Shown: positions 25,857 to 35,431, counted from the first letter of the stretch. The stretch: DNA of 64,000 nucleotides from Chlamydiales bacterium (GCA_024233495.1 JACKPM010000003.1:186001-250000), one strand, 5' to 3'. Notes: a model not told the origin generated them from the sequence alone. Program-made: numbers and translations.

Positions 25857-26643
25857 TATCAACTCTCTGAAACTCAAATAATATGGAGCCATCTTCTGCA
25901 GGGGGCTGATGTAAAAAATATTGCTCCATTACTTCTTCAAAGAAGCTTTCTCTAAGACTATTGGGTAAATGATTCAAGTGAATAAGCCATTGTCTGATAT
26001 AGTCTTTCAACAACTGGGTTGATGCAAAAATTTTCTTTTGTGTTTCTGTAGAGAAACTTGTTAGGACAAACCCACAGTGTTCTATGTATGCCCGATATTC
26101 AGATGCTGGCCTAAGTCTTTCGTAAGGACTATAGTCAAAGAAAAACTCCTTCCACTTTGAGGTAACAGTGACTTCTTCAAGGGCTTTTTCAAGAGGAGGT
26201 GATACATCAAGAGGGATAGTCAGGACAAGCAGAGAGGACTCAGTTAAGGCATTGTACGCTTTCTTGAAGAATGCGGGCTTGTCTGAGAGCCATTGAAGTG
26301 CAAAAGATGAGAACAAAATATCGAACTCATTTTGGGCATTCAAGTTTTCTGCATCCTCTGAGATGAAGGTTAGATTTTCATACTCATCGTTGGGAAAAGT
26401 TCTCTGTGCATGTTTGATCATGTCTTTAGAAATATCTACTCCAAGAACTTTGCCGAGTGGGACTTTTTTCGAGATGCAAGCTGAAAGTTTTCCATCTCCA
26501 CAACCTATGTCGATAACCTTTTCATTTCCTCGGAATTGGATTTTCTCCAGTAGGGCTCTTGCAGCTTCTGCTTGAACAGTTGAATGTTCAGCATATTCTT
26601 GAGCGTTCCAAATCACAGCGATTTCAGGATTGTCAATTTGCAT
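25804..26643 (-). CDS. Class I SAM-dependent methyltransferase
   Basis: The 279-residue product starts at ATG 26643 (AAGGAAG upstream). Motif I for S-adenosylmethionine binding is VIDIGCGDGKLSA, followed by VLGVDISKDMIKHA, the acidic motif SEDAENL and FDILFSSFALQWL. The layout resembles trans-aconitate 2-methyltransferase and malonyl-ACP methyltransferase BioC-type enzymes, but substrate cannot be assigned. It overlaps the GNAT gene upstream by 11 bases and the convergent transporter by 53 bases, so it is part of a compact three-gene minus-strand operon. Confidence 0.8.
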   Translation of the reverse strand: MQIDNPEIAVIWNAQEYAEHSTVQAEAARALLEKIQFRGNEKVIDIGCGDGKLSACISKKVPLGKVLGVDISKDMIKHAQRTFPNDEYENLTFISEDAENLNAQNEFDILFSSFALQWLSDKPAFFKKAYNALTESSLLVLTIPLDVSPPLEKALEEVTVTSKWKEFFFDYSPYERLRPASEYRAYIEHCGFVLTSFSTETQKKIFASTQLLKDYIRQWLIHLNHLPNSLRESFFEEVMEQYFLHQPPAEDGSILFEFQRVDIIAQKSSLESCNMQIKK

Positions 26644-27259
26644 AAATCTTTTCTTCCTTTCTAAAATGTTTTTGGGGAAGTGTAAGGGAAAAAATATATC
26701 GTTCTGCCCCAAATCTTTTGGTTGCGCTGTTAAATGACATTCCAAGTTTTTGAATTTGCTTTAGTGATGCGTAGTTTTGAGGGTGAGCAGAGGCCACTAG
26801 TTTTTGAATAGGCCCACCATTTGTGAAGAATCGCTTCTCTTGTAAACTAGGGACATACTCCGAGATCAGCCCTTGAATGGCTTCTTGGCAGTACCCCATA
26901 AAATGAAATTGTCTTAAGAAAATATAACCAATCTCAACGGTGCCTTCTTCGTCCGTGGGGAGGAGGTCCACCTGGCCAATAAAACTCCCGCTGCTCTTCT
27001 CAAAAACCGAAAATAAACCCAGCAACTCGCCATTCCTAAAAAAACGACAACCCCTCTCATACGTCATCTCCTTCACCTCTTCAGGTGTATAGGGACGACC
27101 AAAATCAAAATACTTCGTCAAAATAGGATCCCCATACAAAGAAACACAATCTATATAATCCCTATCAGGCTCATAAGAACGTATAGAAAGCCTCTCTGTC
27201 TCAATATGAACTGAAACCCGGCCTTCGCTGGTATGTATCTCAACAGTTGGATAACTCAC
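26633..27259 (-). CDS. GNAT-family N-acetyltransferase (RimJ/RimL-like)
   Basis: The 208-residue product starts at GTG 27259, six bases after GGAGG. TERLSIRSYEPDRDYID is a typical RimJ/RimL N-terminus; FIGQVDLLPTDEEGTVEIGYIFLRQFHFMGYCQEAI covers strands 3-4 and the acetyl-CoA loop, and ASAHPQNYASLKQIQKLGM is the characteristic C-terminal helix pattern. It overlaps both neighbours in the minus-strand operon. It could acetylate a protein N-terminus or a small molecule. Confidence 0.8.
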   Translation of the reverse strand: MSYPTVEIHTSEGRVSVHIETERLSIRSYEPDRDYIDCVSLYGDPILTKYFDFGRPYTPEEVKEMTYERGCRFFRNGELLGLFSVFEKSSGSFIGQVDLLPTDEEGTVEIGYIFLRQFHFMGYCQEAIQGLISEYVPSLQEKRFFTNGGPIQKLVASAHPQNYASLKQIQKLGMSFNSATKRFGAERYIFSLTLPQKHFRKEEKIYAN

Positions 27260-28049
27260 CAATAACCTCCAAAATATTCACCTGTTGGTGCGAAAGCGTT
27301 TTTCCCCTAGCATTATAGGGTCTTTGTGTTTCTTGGGAACCATAGGAAAAAGAAAGAAAACGTACTGAAATGTGATAGCTAGAAAGCTCTTGAGTCTGAA
27401 AAGTATGTTGCAAAAAGGAGCGTAAATCATCTTCAAAGATGTCTTGAGGGTAGTATTTAAGCTCATCATTCGGAAGAGCAAAAATAATTTCATGTGCTGT
27501 CGTATTTCTCGATCGGAGCAGTTTCTCAATCAGTAAAAAGGCTTCTAGGTATTGAAATGCTGAGTAGGCTTTGCTTGCGTCTGTTTCAAGCAGAGATGAG
27601 GTGAGTGATATGTCATTGAAAACAGTGTCGAGAGGTATGTTTGAATGGGAAAATTTGGAGCTGGCAGAGTAGATAGATTTTCTTTTTAGGATCGAGGTCA
27701 TCCAGTTAGTTGGCGGAAAATTTGAAAGTATATCGGCTGAGGAGATACAGAAGAGGGTCCCAGGCAATATTTGAGAGAGCTTTTCGCAACAGCTGCTTTT
27801 TTTTGTAATAGGATATTTTTTGGTTTTAAAGGCGTTCCATGCAGTTAGGTCATAAAGCCAAAAAGAGGGGCTGCAAGGGGAGTTAAGAAGAGGGTTTATC
27901 AAGGCGTCTCTATAGAAATGAGCTGTGCGCTCCTTTAAACCATTACAACCTATGTACCAAAATATAATTTGAGGGTGAGTTAAACCAGAGACTCTACTGA
28001 TTAAGTCTTTTGTGTTTATTCCAGAAACAAATTCTACTTCTAAGTCCAT
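27240..28049 (-). CDS. Protein of unknown function, first gene of a three-gene operon
   Basis: The 269-residue product has no signal peptide and no family I recognise. Visible segments are IIFWYIGCNGLKERTAHFYRDALINPLL near the start and YLEAFLLIEKLL plus IIFALPNDELKYYP in the second half. It overlaps the acetyltransferase gene by 20 bases, so the three products are probably made together. The combination with an acetyltransferase and a methyltransferase might mean modification of a common substrate; this is inference only. Confidence 0.55.
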   Translation of the reverse strand: MDLEVEFVSGINTKDLISRVSGLTHPQIIFWYIGCNGLKERTAHFYRDALINPLLNSPCSPSFWLYDLTAWNAFKTKKYPITKKSSCCEKLSQILPGTLFCISSADILSNFPPTNWMTSILKRKSIYSASSKFSHSNIPLDTVFNDISLTSSLLETDASKAYSAFQYLEAFLLIEKLLRSRNTTAHEIIFALPNDELKYYPQDIFEDDLRSFLQHTFQTQELSSYHISVRFLSFSYGSQETQRPYNARGKTLSHQQVNILEVIGELSNC

Positions 28050-28175
28050 TTTGAGAATGAATTTGTTTTAAAAACGGGCATTATAGATGTTTTAGGGTCT
28101 TATTTTCAATTTAAAAAAGTTGAATGTAATAAACTCTCCTTTAGTGCTATAACATATTTTTATATGGCGTATGTG

Positions 28176-29412
28176 CAGGGAAATTGCATGAAGAAATGAT
28201 TTGACTTATGAGTGGAATTTTGAAGACTTTACCTTCTAAATTGGAGGTTTTACAATGTCTGCAAAAAGTTCACTGCACCAAACATCAATCATGTCCTGTT
28301 TTTCGATAATTCCTGATCCACGAAGCGAGCGCAATCAAGTCTATAACCTTTTCGATATCATCACCATAGCAATTTTAGGAATTCTATGTGGTGCAGACGA
28401 TTGGATTGAAGTCCATCTTTGGGCAACATCCAATATTGAATGGCTGAATCAATTTGACATCTGTCTAAAGGGTGTACCATCTCATGATACGTTGAGTCGA
28501 TTTTTTCGCTACTTAGATTCCCAGGCATTTGAAAGCTGCTTCATTTCTTGGACTCAGAGAATATCAAAAGCATTAGGAGGTGTGATCGCTTTAGATGGCA
28601 AGACGATATGCAACTCATCTGACAGTGCAAACGGGACCAAAGCCATCCACATAGTGAGTGCCTTTTCTGCGGAAAATGAGCTGGTGTTGGGACAATTGGC
28701 TACTGAGGCCAAGTCCAATGAGATTACAGCATTTCCTCTGCTTATCGACATGCTTGATCTGAAGGGAGCCACGGTTACTATAGATGCAGCTGGTTGCCAG
28801 AAAAACATAGCAGAAAAAATTTGCGAGAAGGGTGGCGACTATGTATTGGCATTGAAAGGTAATCAAGGGAAGTTGCATGACGAAGTCGAGAACTTTTTCC
28901 AACAAGCTGTAGTTGTAGAGCCTAAGGAAAGCGGTTGCGATTACTATAAAAATGAGGAGTGCTCTCGCGGTCGACGCGAACTACGAGAAGTATGGACAAT
29001 AGATGATATCAGTTGGTTACCTCAACAGGGAGAATGGGCAAACTTAAAAAGTGTAGTTTGTTTGCAAAGCACCTGCACGAAGAAAGGCGTTTCCACAAAG
29101 GAGTTTAGGTACTATATATCAAGCTTAACCTCAGATGCTTTGAAGTTAGCTCGTGCGATCAGAAGCCATTGGGGTATTGAAAATAAGCTGCATTGGCAGT
29201 TGGATGTTTCTTATGGTGAGGACAAATGCAAAATCAGCAAAGACAACGGCGCTGAAAACTTCTCTGTGATTCGACGAGCCACTCTCAACATACTGAAGGG
29301 AGATAAAAAGACCAAGGCTGGGATAAAAAATAAGCGCTCCAAAGCAGGGTGGGATCGGAAGTACATGTTGGAGCTCTTAGGCATCAACTAATTTCTTCAT
29401 GCAATTTCCCTG
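28176..29412 (+). mobile_element. ISAs1-family insertion sequence, copy 2
   Basis: The element has the same 1237-bp length, ends and transposase as copy 1 and lies in inverted orientation 17 kb away. Unlike copy 1, the flanks (GGCGTATGTG to the left, CCCTCTTAGT to the right) show no target duplication. The right flank is the truncated end of an RHS fragment. An IS-adjacent deletion after insertion would explain both facts. Confidence 0.92.
28255..29391 (+). CDS. ISAs1-family transposase
   Basis: The 378-residue product is identical to the transposase at 9952-11088 with the same SIIPDPRSERNQVYNLFDII start region and IALDGKT/IDAAGCQ catalytic segments. A TTGGAGGTTTTACA leader precedes the ATG. 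The frame is intact, so the copy is potentially active or can be mobilised by the other. Confidence 0.95.
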   Translation: MSAKSSLHQTSIMSCFSIIPDPRSERNQVYNLFDIITIAILGILCGADDWIEVHLWATSNIEWLNQFDICLKGVPSHDTLSRFFRYLDSQAFESCFISWTQRISKALGGVIALDGKTICNSSDSANGTKAIHIVSAFSAENELVLGQLATEAKSNEITAFPLLIDMLDLKGATVTIDAAGCQKNIAEKICEKGGDYVLALKGNQGKLHDEVENFFQQAVVVEPKESGCDYYKNEECSRGRRELREVWTIDDISWLPQQGEWANLKSVVCLQSTCTKKGVSTKEFRYYISSLTSDALKLARAIRSHWGIENKLHWQLDVSYGEDKCKISKDNGAENFSVIRRATLNILKGDKKTKAGIKNKRSKAGWDRKYMLELLGIN

Positions 29413-30003
29413 CCCTCTTAGTACGCGAATATTATTTTGTCCTGTTTCTGACAAATTAAGAGCAGCTTGATTGAAGCGATTTAGTTGAGGAGAGGACATC
29501 GTTGGACTTTTAACGGCAGCCTTTCCTAACCTCATCCCCCTATAAGTGGAGAGGGCGAGCAGCCCAACATCGAAGGCTGCAGCGCCCCAAGCTTCAGGGT
29601 TTCTGGGGTCGCGTGTAATCTGCATCACTCCGGGCATGAGGAGTTCACCAGCCGTTCTAAAGGGGTGCTCTAAGAATGCCTCTCCCAGTTGCTGCCATCC
29701 GTTTAGAGCTTCTTGAGACTTGCTGTGGAATAGAGTAGGATCGTCTGTGATCTCGTAACTCATATCTGCTATTGTCCATGACCCCATGCTTTGTGCAATG
29801 CCAGTGCCGATATTCCAAGCGTGATCTTTTGCGCCTTTGAAAAAACTCCTCACACCACTCCCACGAAAGGGCATACAGAAGAGTCCGTGTAGATCCATCA
29901 GGGTGTTGACATAGGCGTAGAGGTTGGGTCCATCAGAGAAGCCGATAGGGTCGGGAGTAATAACGTCTGCCAAAGTAGACGAGGTCTTTGTCGTGCTTCT
30001 GAC
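29413..30003 (-). pseudogene. Orphan RHS C-terminal fragment cut by the IS
   Basis: From 29536 to about 29937 this is nearly identical to the 3' core of the RHS gene at 30509-35380 (DPIGFSDGPNLYAYVN to LLALSTYRG). Beyond 29536 it carries a different tip (MRLGKAAVKSPTMSSPQLNRF) that is broken off at the IS edge. Its upstream side up to about 30003 matches the RHS core only in pieces, with short internal deletions. No start is present. It is a degenerate orphan module of the kind seen in RHS and CDI loci. Confidence 0.85.
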
Positions 30004-30049
30004 CGGTTAGTTCTTACGCAAAGTCTTTTGATAAAATTACACTGAGTTC

Positions 30050-30508
30050 TCAGATCTTTTGGAGTCGAAATTTATTGCCGCAATGTGGACAACGCGCTGC
30101 CAGAGAAGGTTCTGAGTTTTCCCAGGCCTCGAAGCAGAGCGGGCACAGTAGGAACGTTTGATTCTCCTCTACTTCAATAACACAATCATTTGTAGACTGG
30201 AGGCTATAAGCATCTGCTTTTATCAGAGAACTAGTAGCAAACTCCATTTGCTTAAGAGAGTCATCAGCAAGTGACTCAAGCGGACTGTCTGCTAAGCTAA
30301 TGCTGTCTTCTATGATTTTTGCATTGATAGACTCTAAGTTGATCCAATTTTTATAAAACCTTGCTGACCACTCATCGTCTATCTCTTCAATTTCGCGATA
30401 GATAGCATCTAAGTTGTTTACAAGCGTAAAAAAGTCCAGTTTTCGCTCTCTATAATCTAAAATAGACTTCAAAATGTTTGATAGGAGAATATAATCCTTC
30501 GATGTCAT
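30050..30508 (-). CDS. Candidate immunity protein with C-terminal zinc ribbon
   Basis: The 152-residue product starts immediately after the RHS stop (TAAATG). Residues 1-70 are helical and acidic (ILDYRERKLDFFTLVNNLDAI, DDEWSARFYKNWINLESINA) and resemble small immunity proteins that often follow DUF4258-type toxin tips. The C-terminal 40 residues hold two CPxC knuckles (CPLCFEAW and CPHCGNKF), a zinc-ribbon pattern. No signal peptide is present, so it would act in the cytoplasm, the site where a nuclease tip would be toxic. The role is inferred from position and resemblance. Confidence 0.7.
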   Translation of the reverse strand: MTSKDYILLSNILKSILDYRERKLDFFTLVNNLDAIYREIEEIDDEWSARFYKNWINLESINAKIIEDSISLADSPLESLADDSLKQMEFATSSLIKADAYSLQSTNDCVIEVEENQTFLLCPLCFEAWENSEPSLAARCPHCGNKFRLQKI

Positions 30509-33500
30509 TTATCTTTCTCCACGTATTACTGTAATAACTCTATCGCGTTCGGTAATTATTGTAATGTGATTTCCAGCTTCGAAATATCGGACTCGCGGTT
30601 TGATTGGATCATGGGAATATGTGCCTTGCTTCACCGTATTTTCAACGACTGAGGGCAAAATGCCTCGATTTTGCATTTGATCTAAGGCATGGCCTGAATA
30701 TTGTAACCCGCTTATTTTGGCTGGAGAATTTCGCACTTTTTGAAAACTTGCATTTTGCAACTCCCATCCTCTTTTGCCTAAGAAGCCACTAGGTTTCACA
30801 CTTCCGCTAAATTGGGATAGAGATTTTGCCCGAAGGTCTGACTTGCGGATAGAACTAGAGATTTTTACCCCCCTATAAGTGGAGAGGGCGAGCAGCCCAA
30901 CATCGAAGGCTGCAGCGCCCCAAGCTTCAGGGTTTCTGGGGTCGCGTGTAATCTGCATCACTCCGGGCATGAGGAGTTCACCAGCCGTTCTAAAGGGGTG
31001 CTCTAAGAATGCCTCTCCCAGTTGCTGCCATCCGTTTAGAGCTTCTTGAGACTTGCTGTGGAATAGAGTAGGATCGTCTGTGATCTCGTAACCCATATCT
31101 GCTATTGTCCATGACCCCATGCTTTGTGCAATGCCAGTGCCAATATTCCAAGCGTGATCTTTTGCGCCTTTGAAAAAACTCCTCATACCACTCCCACGAA
31201 AGGGCATACAGAAGAGTCCGTGTAGATCCATCAGGGTGTGGGGTTTGTTGTTGACATAGGCGTAGAGGTTGGGTCCGTCAGAGAATCCAATGGGGTCGGG
31301 AGTGATCCACCGTCCTTGAGAGGGGGAGTAGTAACGTCTGCCAAAGTAGACGAGATCTTCGTCGTGCCTTTTGGAGGCAAATCTCCAAGGAGAAAGTGTA
31401 TGACCAGTTAGCTCTTCTCCAAAGGCGGTGTATTTGTAGTCTTCAACTAGGTTGCCATTGAGGTCGGAAAGGGCAACTAAACATCCACGGTGGTCATGAG
31501 TCGGGATGTAGCATGTGCCGTGGAGCTTGAGGAGGATGGAGGCTCCAATCTCGGCTCCTTTTCCCTCTCCCAGGATGCGTAGCTCAAAAGGTGTTCCAAT
31601 CTCTTGCTTATCATCCCAAATAAAAGGGGTTTCATCCCGGGTCATACGACGATTGAAAGCGTCATATGTATAGCGATGCTCATCGAAAGCAATTAATCGA
31701 TCCAGGGAGTCATAGGTATAGGTGTGTTTTCCATCAGAGATAAGGTTGCCGTTTCTGTCATAGATAAAGGCTTTATTTTGACAGAGTGTGTTGAAGCTGC
31801 AGGTTTGAGCATCTTTTTGGATGCGGTTGTGCGTGGCGTCATAGGCGTAGGTGTGTCCATTTTCTGAGATGAGTCGGTTGAGGGTATCATAGGTGTAGCT
31901 GTTTGTACCGTCCGAAAGGAGGTTGCCACAGCAATCATAGTCGTAGTTGGCTTGGAAATGGGGGGAGGCAAAGCTCTTCCAACGGTGATTCCGGTCATAG
32001 GTAATTCTGGTGTCTTGGCTCTGGATAGGGTCGCCAGATAGGTTGCGTTTGTAGCAATGAGTGTACTCTTGATAAGAGACTCTAGAGAGAAAGGGGCCTC
32101 TGTAGGTGTAGTAGACAACGGTGTTATCTGGCAGGTAAAGAGATGCTTTTTTCCCATGTGGAGTATAGGAGCGTCTGATAGAGATGCCATTTGCTAGTTT
32201 CTCCTCGATAGTATTGCCGTAGCTGTCGTAGGTGCGCTTTGTCTCTCCTGCTTGGAGGATATGGTTGTTGTGATTGTAAGAATAGGTATAGTCAAAATCT
32301 GGGCCATAGTAGCGAGCCAGGCGACCATGGCTATCGTAGAGGCGGTGCAGTTTTGTGCTGTCAGGTTTAATTGTTGTTTGAAGGCGCCCCATTTTGTCAT
32401 AGAGATAATTGGTTTCCTTGGATGCAGCTTCTACGAATTGCTCGAGCCGGTTGGAAGGGCCGTACTTCCAGGTATGGGAGACTCCATTTTCGGTAGCTTC
32501 AATTAGGTTGCCGTTGAGATCATATTTCTTCTCACGAACTTGCTCTGCTGTCTGCTGGAAAACTAGGCGCGCACAGGGATCATACTTTTCCTGTGTAATG
32601 ACTCCCTTTGGGTTGGTGATCTTTCTGGTGACCGTTGTATCATAGGAATATTCATAGGTAGTGATGTTGCCACAAGGCTCGATCTCTTTGATAGGAAGGT
32701 TGTTTTCATTGTACTCAGTTTTCGAAGTGCCCAGGCATGTGATCACTTCAGTTCGATTCCCAAAGGAGTCATAGGTGTATCCTTCTTTAAAACAGTCGTT
32801 TATTCTTTTCTCTATGAGCTGGTCTTTATAGTCGAAGGAGAGGGTGGTAGTTTCATCATCTTGATGAATGCGGTATTGTCTGCCAAGAGAGTCATATTCA
32901 TAGGAGGTGATCTGCTCTTCACATTGTTGGGTAAGAAGGCGTCCTGTTTTATCGTACGTATAGTGTGTTGTGATGCCCATCGCATCTGTTTCTGAGAGCT
33001 TGTGAAAGGGGGAATAGGTTGCTGATGTGACTCTGTCTCCATCTACGGTTTTGACGATATTTCCAAAGATGTCATAGGTGTACTTTTGCGGCCCATTGAC
33101 GGTGGTGTGAGAGGCTAGGGTGCCGTTGGGGTTGTAGGTAAAGCTTTCCTCTATTCCGTTGGGGTGGATAATGTGGAGGGGTTGGCTTCTTTGGTTATAG
33201 GTGGTGGTTGTGATGTATCCCATAGGATCTGTTTGCTTAGTGATATTCCCAAGTGGGTCATATTCTCTGAGCTCGATGCCTCCATCTGGGTAGGTGATAG
33301 AGGTGAGGTTGCCAAGAGGATCATAGGTGTAGCGTGTAATGCCATAGGGGTCTTTTTTGGCGGTGAGCCTGCTGAGTCTGTCATAGGAGAAGGTGGTCGT
33401 GAATGAGCCGACTATTTCAGAGGTGAGCCGATTTGCCTTGTCGTACTCCAGGAGAATAGTCTGTTTGTCGTTGGCAATGGAAGTGAGGTTGAAGTTTTGA

Positions 33501-35380
33501 TCGTAGGTATATGTAGTTTGGTAGCCGAGCGCATTTGTGGAGGAGAGAAGCCTTTCCTGTTCGTCATATTCATTGGTGAGGGCGTAGCAAAAGGAGCCGT
33601 TGCAGTCGAAGTGCTCCTCTTTTTCAATTTGGCCTGAGGGGTGATAAGTATAACGTACTATGCAGCCGTCGGGTTTGGTAATCTCTTCAGGTAAGCCAAA
33701 GCAGGGGAAACTTTGCTTAGGCTTTACTTGGCTAATTTGGCGGAAAGTCACACCTAAAAGATCTTCCTTATCTAGCGATTGACCATCATCTATGATAGTT
33801 CGGGTGCATACAGCGCTGGCATCATAGTCATGAAAAACTCTTTTCCTGATTCTATCGCCTTCACACGTCAGCTCTGACTCCAGGAGATTGGTGTCTTTTT
33901 TATAGTTATAGAGGATTTTTTTTCCGTAGTTGTCCCACTCTTTGATTATAACATTGAATTTAGGGTCGTAAGAGCGGTAGAGCGTATAGCCATCAATCGT
34001 CTCTTCAGAGACATTTTGGTGGGAGTCATATTTGTAAGTGACATTTCGGTAGACCTTCCCTTTGCCATTCTCGATAGTGAAGGAAAGGAGATTTCCAGTC
34101 TTCGAATCCCACCTGTTTCTTTCAACTTGTAAAAGGGTATCTTGGTCATACCTCTCAATAGCGGTAATGCGTTTGTCTTTGTCGAAGCGATAGATGGTTT
34201 TGTTGTCTTCAGCATCAAGAACTCTGGTGTGGTTAGGACTATAAAGGTACTGGGCGATAGGAACGAGATCACCATTTGGGCCAAGGGGTGCACATTGTGA
34301 TGTCACCTTTTTTGAGTTCCAGTCATAATTTGTCAACAGGCAGCCCCCTCGTGAGGAGACGGTTCGCAAGAAGGGGTGTTTAAAGTAGTGTTTGGCTTCG
34401 TCGTGTCTATAGCTATAGACTTGGGTGGGTTTTCCGGGGGCGTAGACAGTATTGAGGAGGACATCGAATTCGAATTCGTGCCCACGACGACGGTTATACT
34501 CTCGCACTGTGGGAATGTGGTGATGCAGGTGCGCCGTGCGCTTCCCTTGGTCTGTCACAAAAGTCTCTTCAATGCAATAGTCATGCTTCTTGCCTCGCCT
34601 TTGATATGAGAAAGAGAGCTCATTGATAGGGGTATTGTCTGAGCTGTAGGCTCGAATGCTTTCTAAAATATAATAGGTGTCAAGGCGCTTGTTTCTATGG
34701 TCATTATGATTATTAACATCTGTAAATTTGTAGACAATGTAGTTGCCGTTAGGAAGGTGTTCTATGAGACTGCGCGCTTGATAGACAGGGGCAAAGTTTT
34801 CTTCTTTCCACATCCCAATTTCTGATTGAAAGGTGCGCTTTCTCCCCGTTCCATCTGTTACATCTCCTTGCCAGAAAAACTCTTTCTTTTTGGGTCTATG
34901 CTTATTCACAGTAAAATTGACGTTGAAAGGATGATGCTGTCCAGAACCCGAATTCGTGTAGTTCGTGTGTTTGTTTGGGTTGAACTGAAATCCAGAAGAA
35001 GTCTCACTTTCACAAATGAGAAACCCGCCTCTTTCATCGCCAATGCCCGTAAAATTATTTTCATTTTTTGCTAGGTTAAATAAGACGAGAGATTCGGGAT
35101 TCACCCTCCAGTGACCGTGAGCTAGATTTAAGTGCCCGAGGTGATTGTAGAAGCGACGAAAAGAGAGAGGCTCAATTCCTGGAGCGACGAGGTCGCACTC
35201 TTCGTCACAGTACTCCCCAGTGATCACGTTCACCTTAGGAGAAAAAGGCGCGTAATTTGAAGGTTCTGTAGAACGGTAGGTTGCTGGAGGGGGGGTTAAA
35301 TACGAATAAGTACTTGGTGTGCAAATCAGGAAGGAGAAGAAAAGGCTCAACCATAACTTTAAATTGAGATTAAAAGACAT
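30509..35380 (-). CDS. RHS/YD-repeat protein with DUF4258-like putative toxin tip
   Basis: The 1623-residue product has a signal peptide (hydrophobic LWLSLFFSFLICTPSTYS), the RHS N-terminal segment VNVITGEYCDEECDLVAPGIEPLSFRRFY, dozens of YD repeats, and the core end YFGRRYYSPSQGRWITPDPIGF...LMDLHGL near residue 1389. A linker of 115 residues leads to a tip of 119 residues. Its last 65 contain SGHALDQMQNRGILPSVVENTV and HITIITERDRVITVI, the pattern of DUF4258/BECR-type ribonuclease tips. The next gene is a candidate immunity protein. The linker is shared with the orphan fragment at 29413-30003 but the tip is not. Confidence 0.88.
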   Translation of the reverse strand: MSFNLNLKLWLSLFFSFLICTPSTYSYLTPPPATYRSTEPSNYAPFSPKVNVITGEYCDEECDLVAPGIEPLSFRRFYNHLGHLNLAHGHWRVNPESLVLFNLAKNENNFTGIGDERGGFLICESETSSGFQFNPNKHTNYTNSGSGQHHPFNVNFTVNKHRPKKKEFFWQGDVTDGTGRKRTFQSEIGMWKEENFAPVYQARSLIEHLPNGNYIVYKFTDVNNHNDHRNKRLDTYYILESIRAYSSDNTPINELSFSYQRRGKKHDYCIEETFVTDQGKRTAHLHHHIPTVREYNRRRGHEFEFDVLLNTVYAPGKPTQVYSYRHDEAKHYFKHPFLRTVSSRGGCLLTNYDWNSKKVTSQCAPLGPNGDLVPIAQYLYSPNHTRVLDAEDNKTIYRFDKDKRITAIERYDQDTLLQVERNRWDSKTGNLLSFTIENGKGKVYRNVTYKYDSHQNVSEETIDGYTLYRSYDPKFNVIIKEWDNYGKKILYNYKKDTNLLESELTCEGDRIRKRVFHDYDASAVCTRTIIDDGQSLDKEDLLGVTFRQISQVKPKQSFPCFGLPEEITKPDGCIVRYTYHPSGQIEKEEHFDCNGSFCYALTNEYDEQERLLSSTNALGYQTTYTYDQNFNLTSIANDKQTILLEYDKANRLTSEIVGSFTTTFSYDRLSRLTAKKDPYGITRYTYDPLGNLTSITYPDGGIELREYDPLGNITKQTDPMGYITTTTYNQRSQPLHIIHPNGIEESFTYNPNGTLASHTTVNGPQKYTYDIFGNIVKTVDGDRVTSATYSPFHKLSETDAMGITTHYTYDKTGRLLTQQCEEQITSYEYDSLGRQYRIHQDDETTTLSFDYKDQLIEKRINDCFKEGYTYDSFGNRTEVITCLGTSKTEYNENNLPIKEIEPCGNITTYEYSYDTTVTRKITNPKGVITQEKYDPCARLVFQQTAEQVREKKYDLNGNLIEATENGVSHTWKYGPSNRLEQFVEAASKETNYLYDKMGRLQTTIKPDSTKLHRLYDSHGRLARYYGPDFDYTYSYNHNNHILQAGETKRTYDSYGNTIEEKLANGISIRRSYTPHGKKASLYLPDNTVVYYTYRGPFLSRVSYQEYTHCYKRNLSGDPIQSQDTRITYDRNHRWKSFASPHFQANYDYDCCGNLLSDGTNSYTYDTLNRLISENGHTYAYDATHNRIQKDAQTCSFNTLCQNKAFIYDRNGNLISDGKHTYTYDSLDRLIAFDEHRYTYDAFNRRMTRDETPFIWDDKQEIGTPFELRILGEGKGAEIGASILLKLHGTCYIPTHDHRGCLVALSDLNGNLVEDYKYTAFGEELTGHTLSPWRFASKRHDEDLVYFGRRYYSPSQGRWITPDPIGFSDGPNLYAYVNNKPHTLMDLHGLFCMPFRGSGMRSFFKGAKDHAWNIGTGIAQSMGSWTIADMGYEITDDPTLFHSKSQEALNGWQQLGEAFLEHPFRTAGELLMPGVMQITRDPRNPEAWGAAAFDVGLLALSTYRGVKISSSIRKSDLRAKSLSQFSGSVKPSGFLGKRGWELQNASFQKVRNSPAKISGLQYSGHALDQMQNRGILPSVVENTVKQGTYSHDPIKPRVRYFEAGNHITIITERDRVITVIRGER

Positions 35381-35431
35381 ATAACCTCTTTGTCTTAGAG
35401 AAAATAAAGCTTAAGTTAAGATTAGAGGGAA

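Noticed and set aside
9931..29412. The two inverted IS copies as ends of a 19-kb composite transposon
   Set aside because: Only copy 1 has its own target duplication, and the outer flanks do not match each other, so the interval did not move as a unit.
31693..34609. Open frames antisense to, or in other frames of, the second RHS gene
   Set aside because: Same shadow effect: threonine/proline-rich or valine-rich products without start signals inside a well-supported gene.
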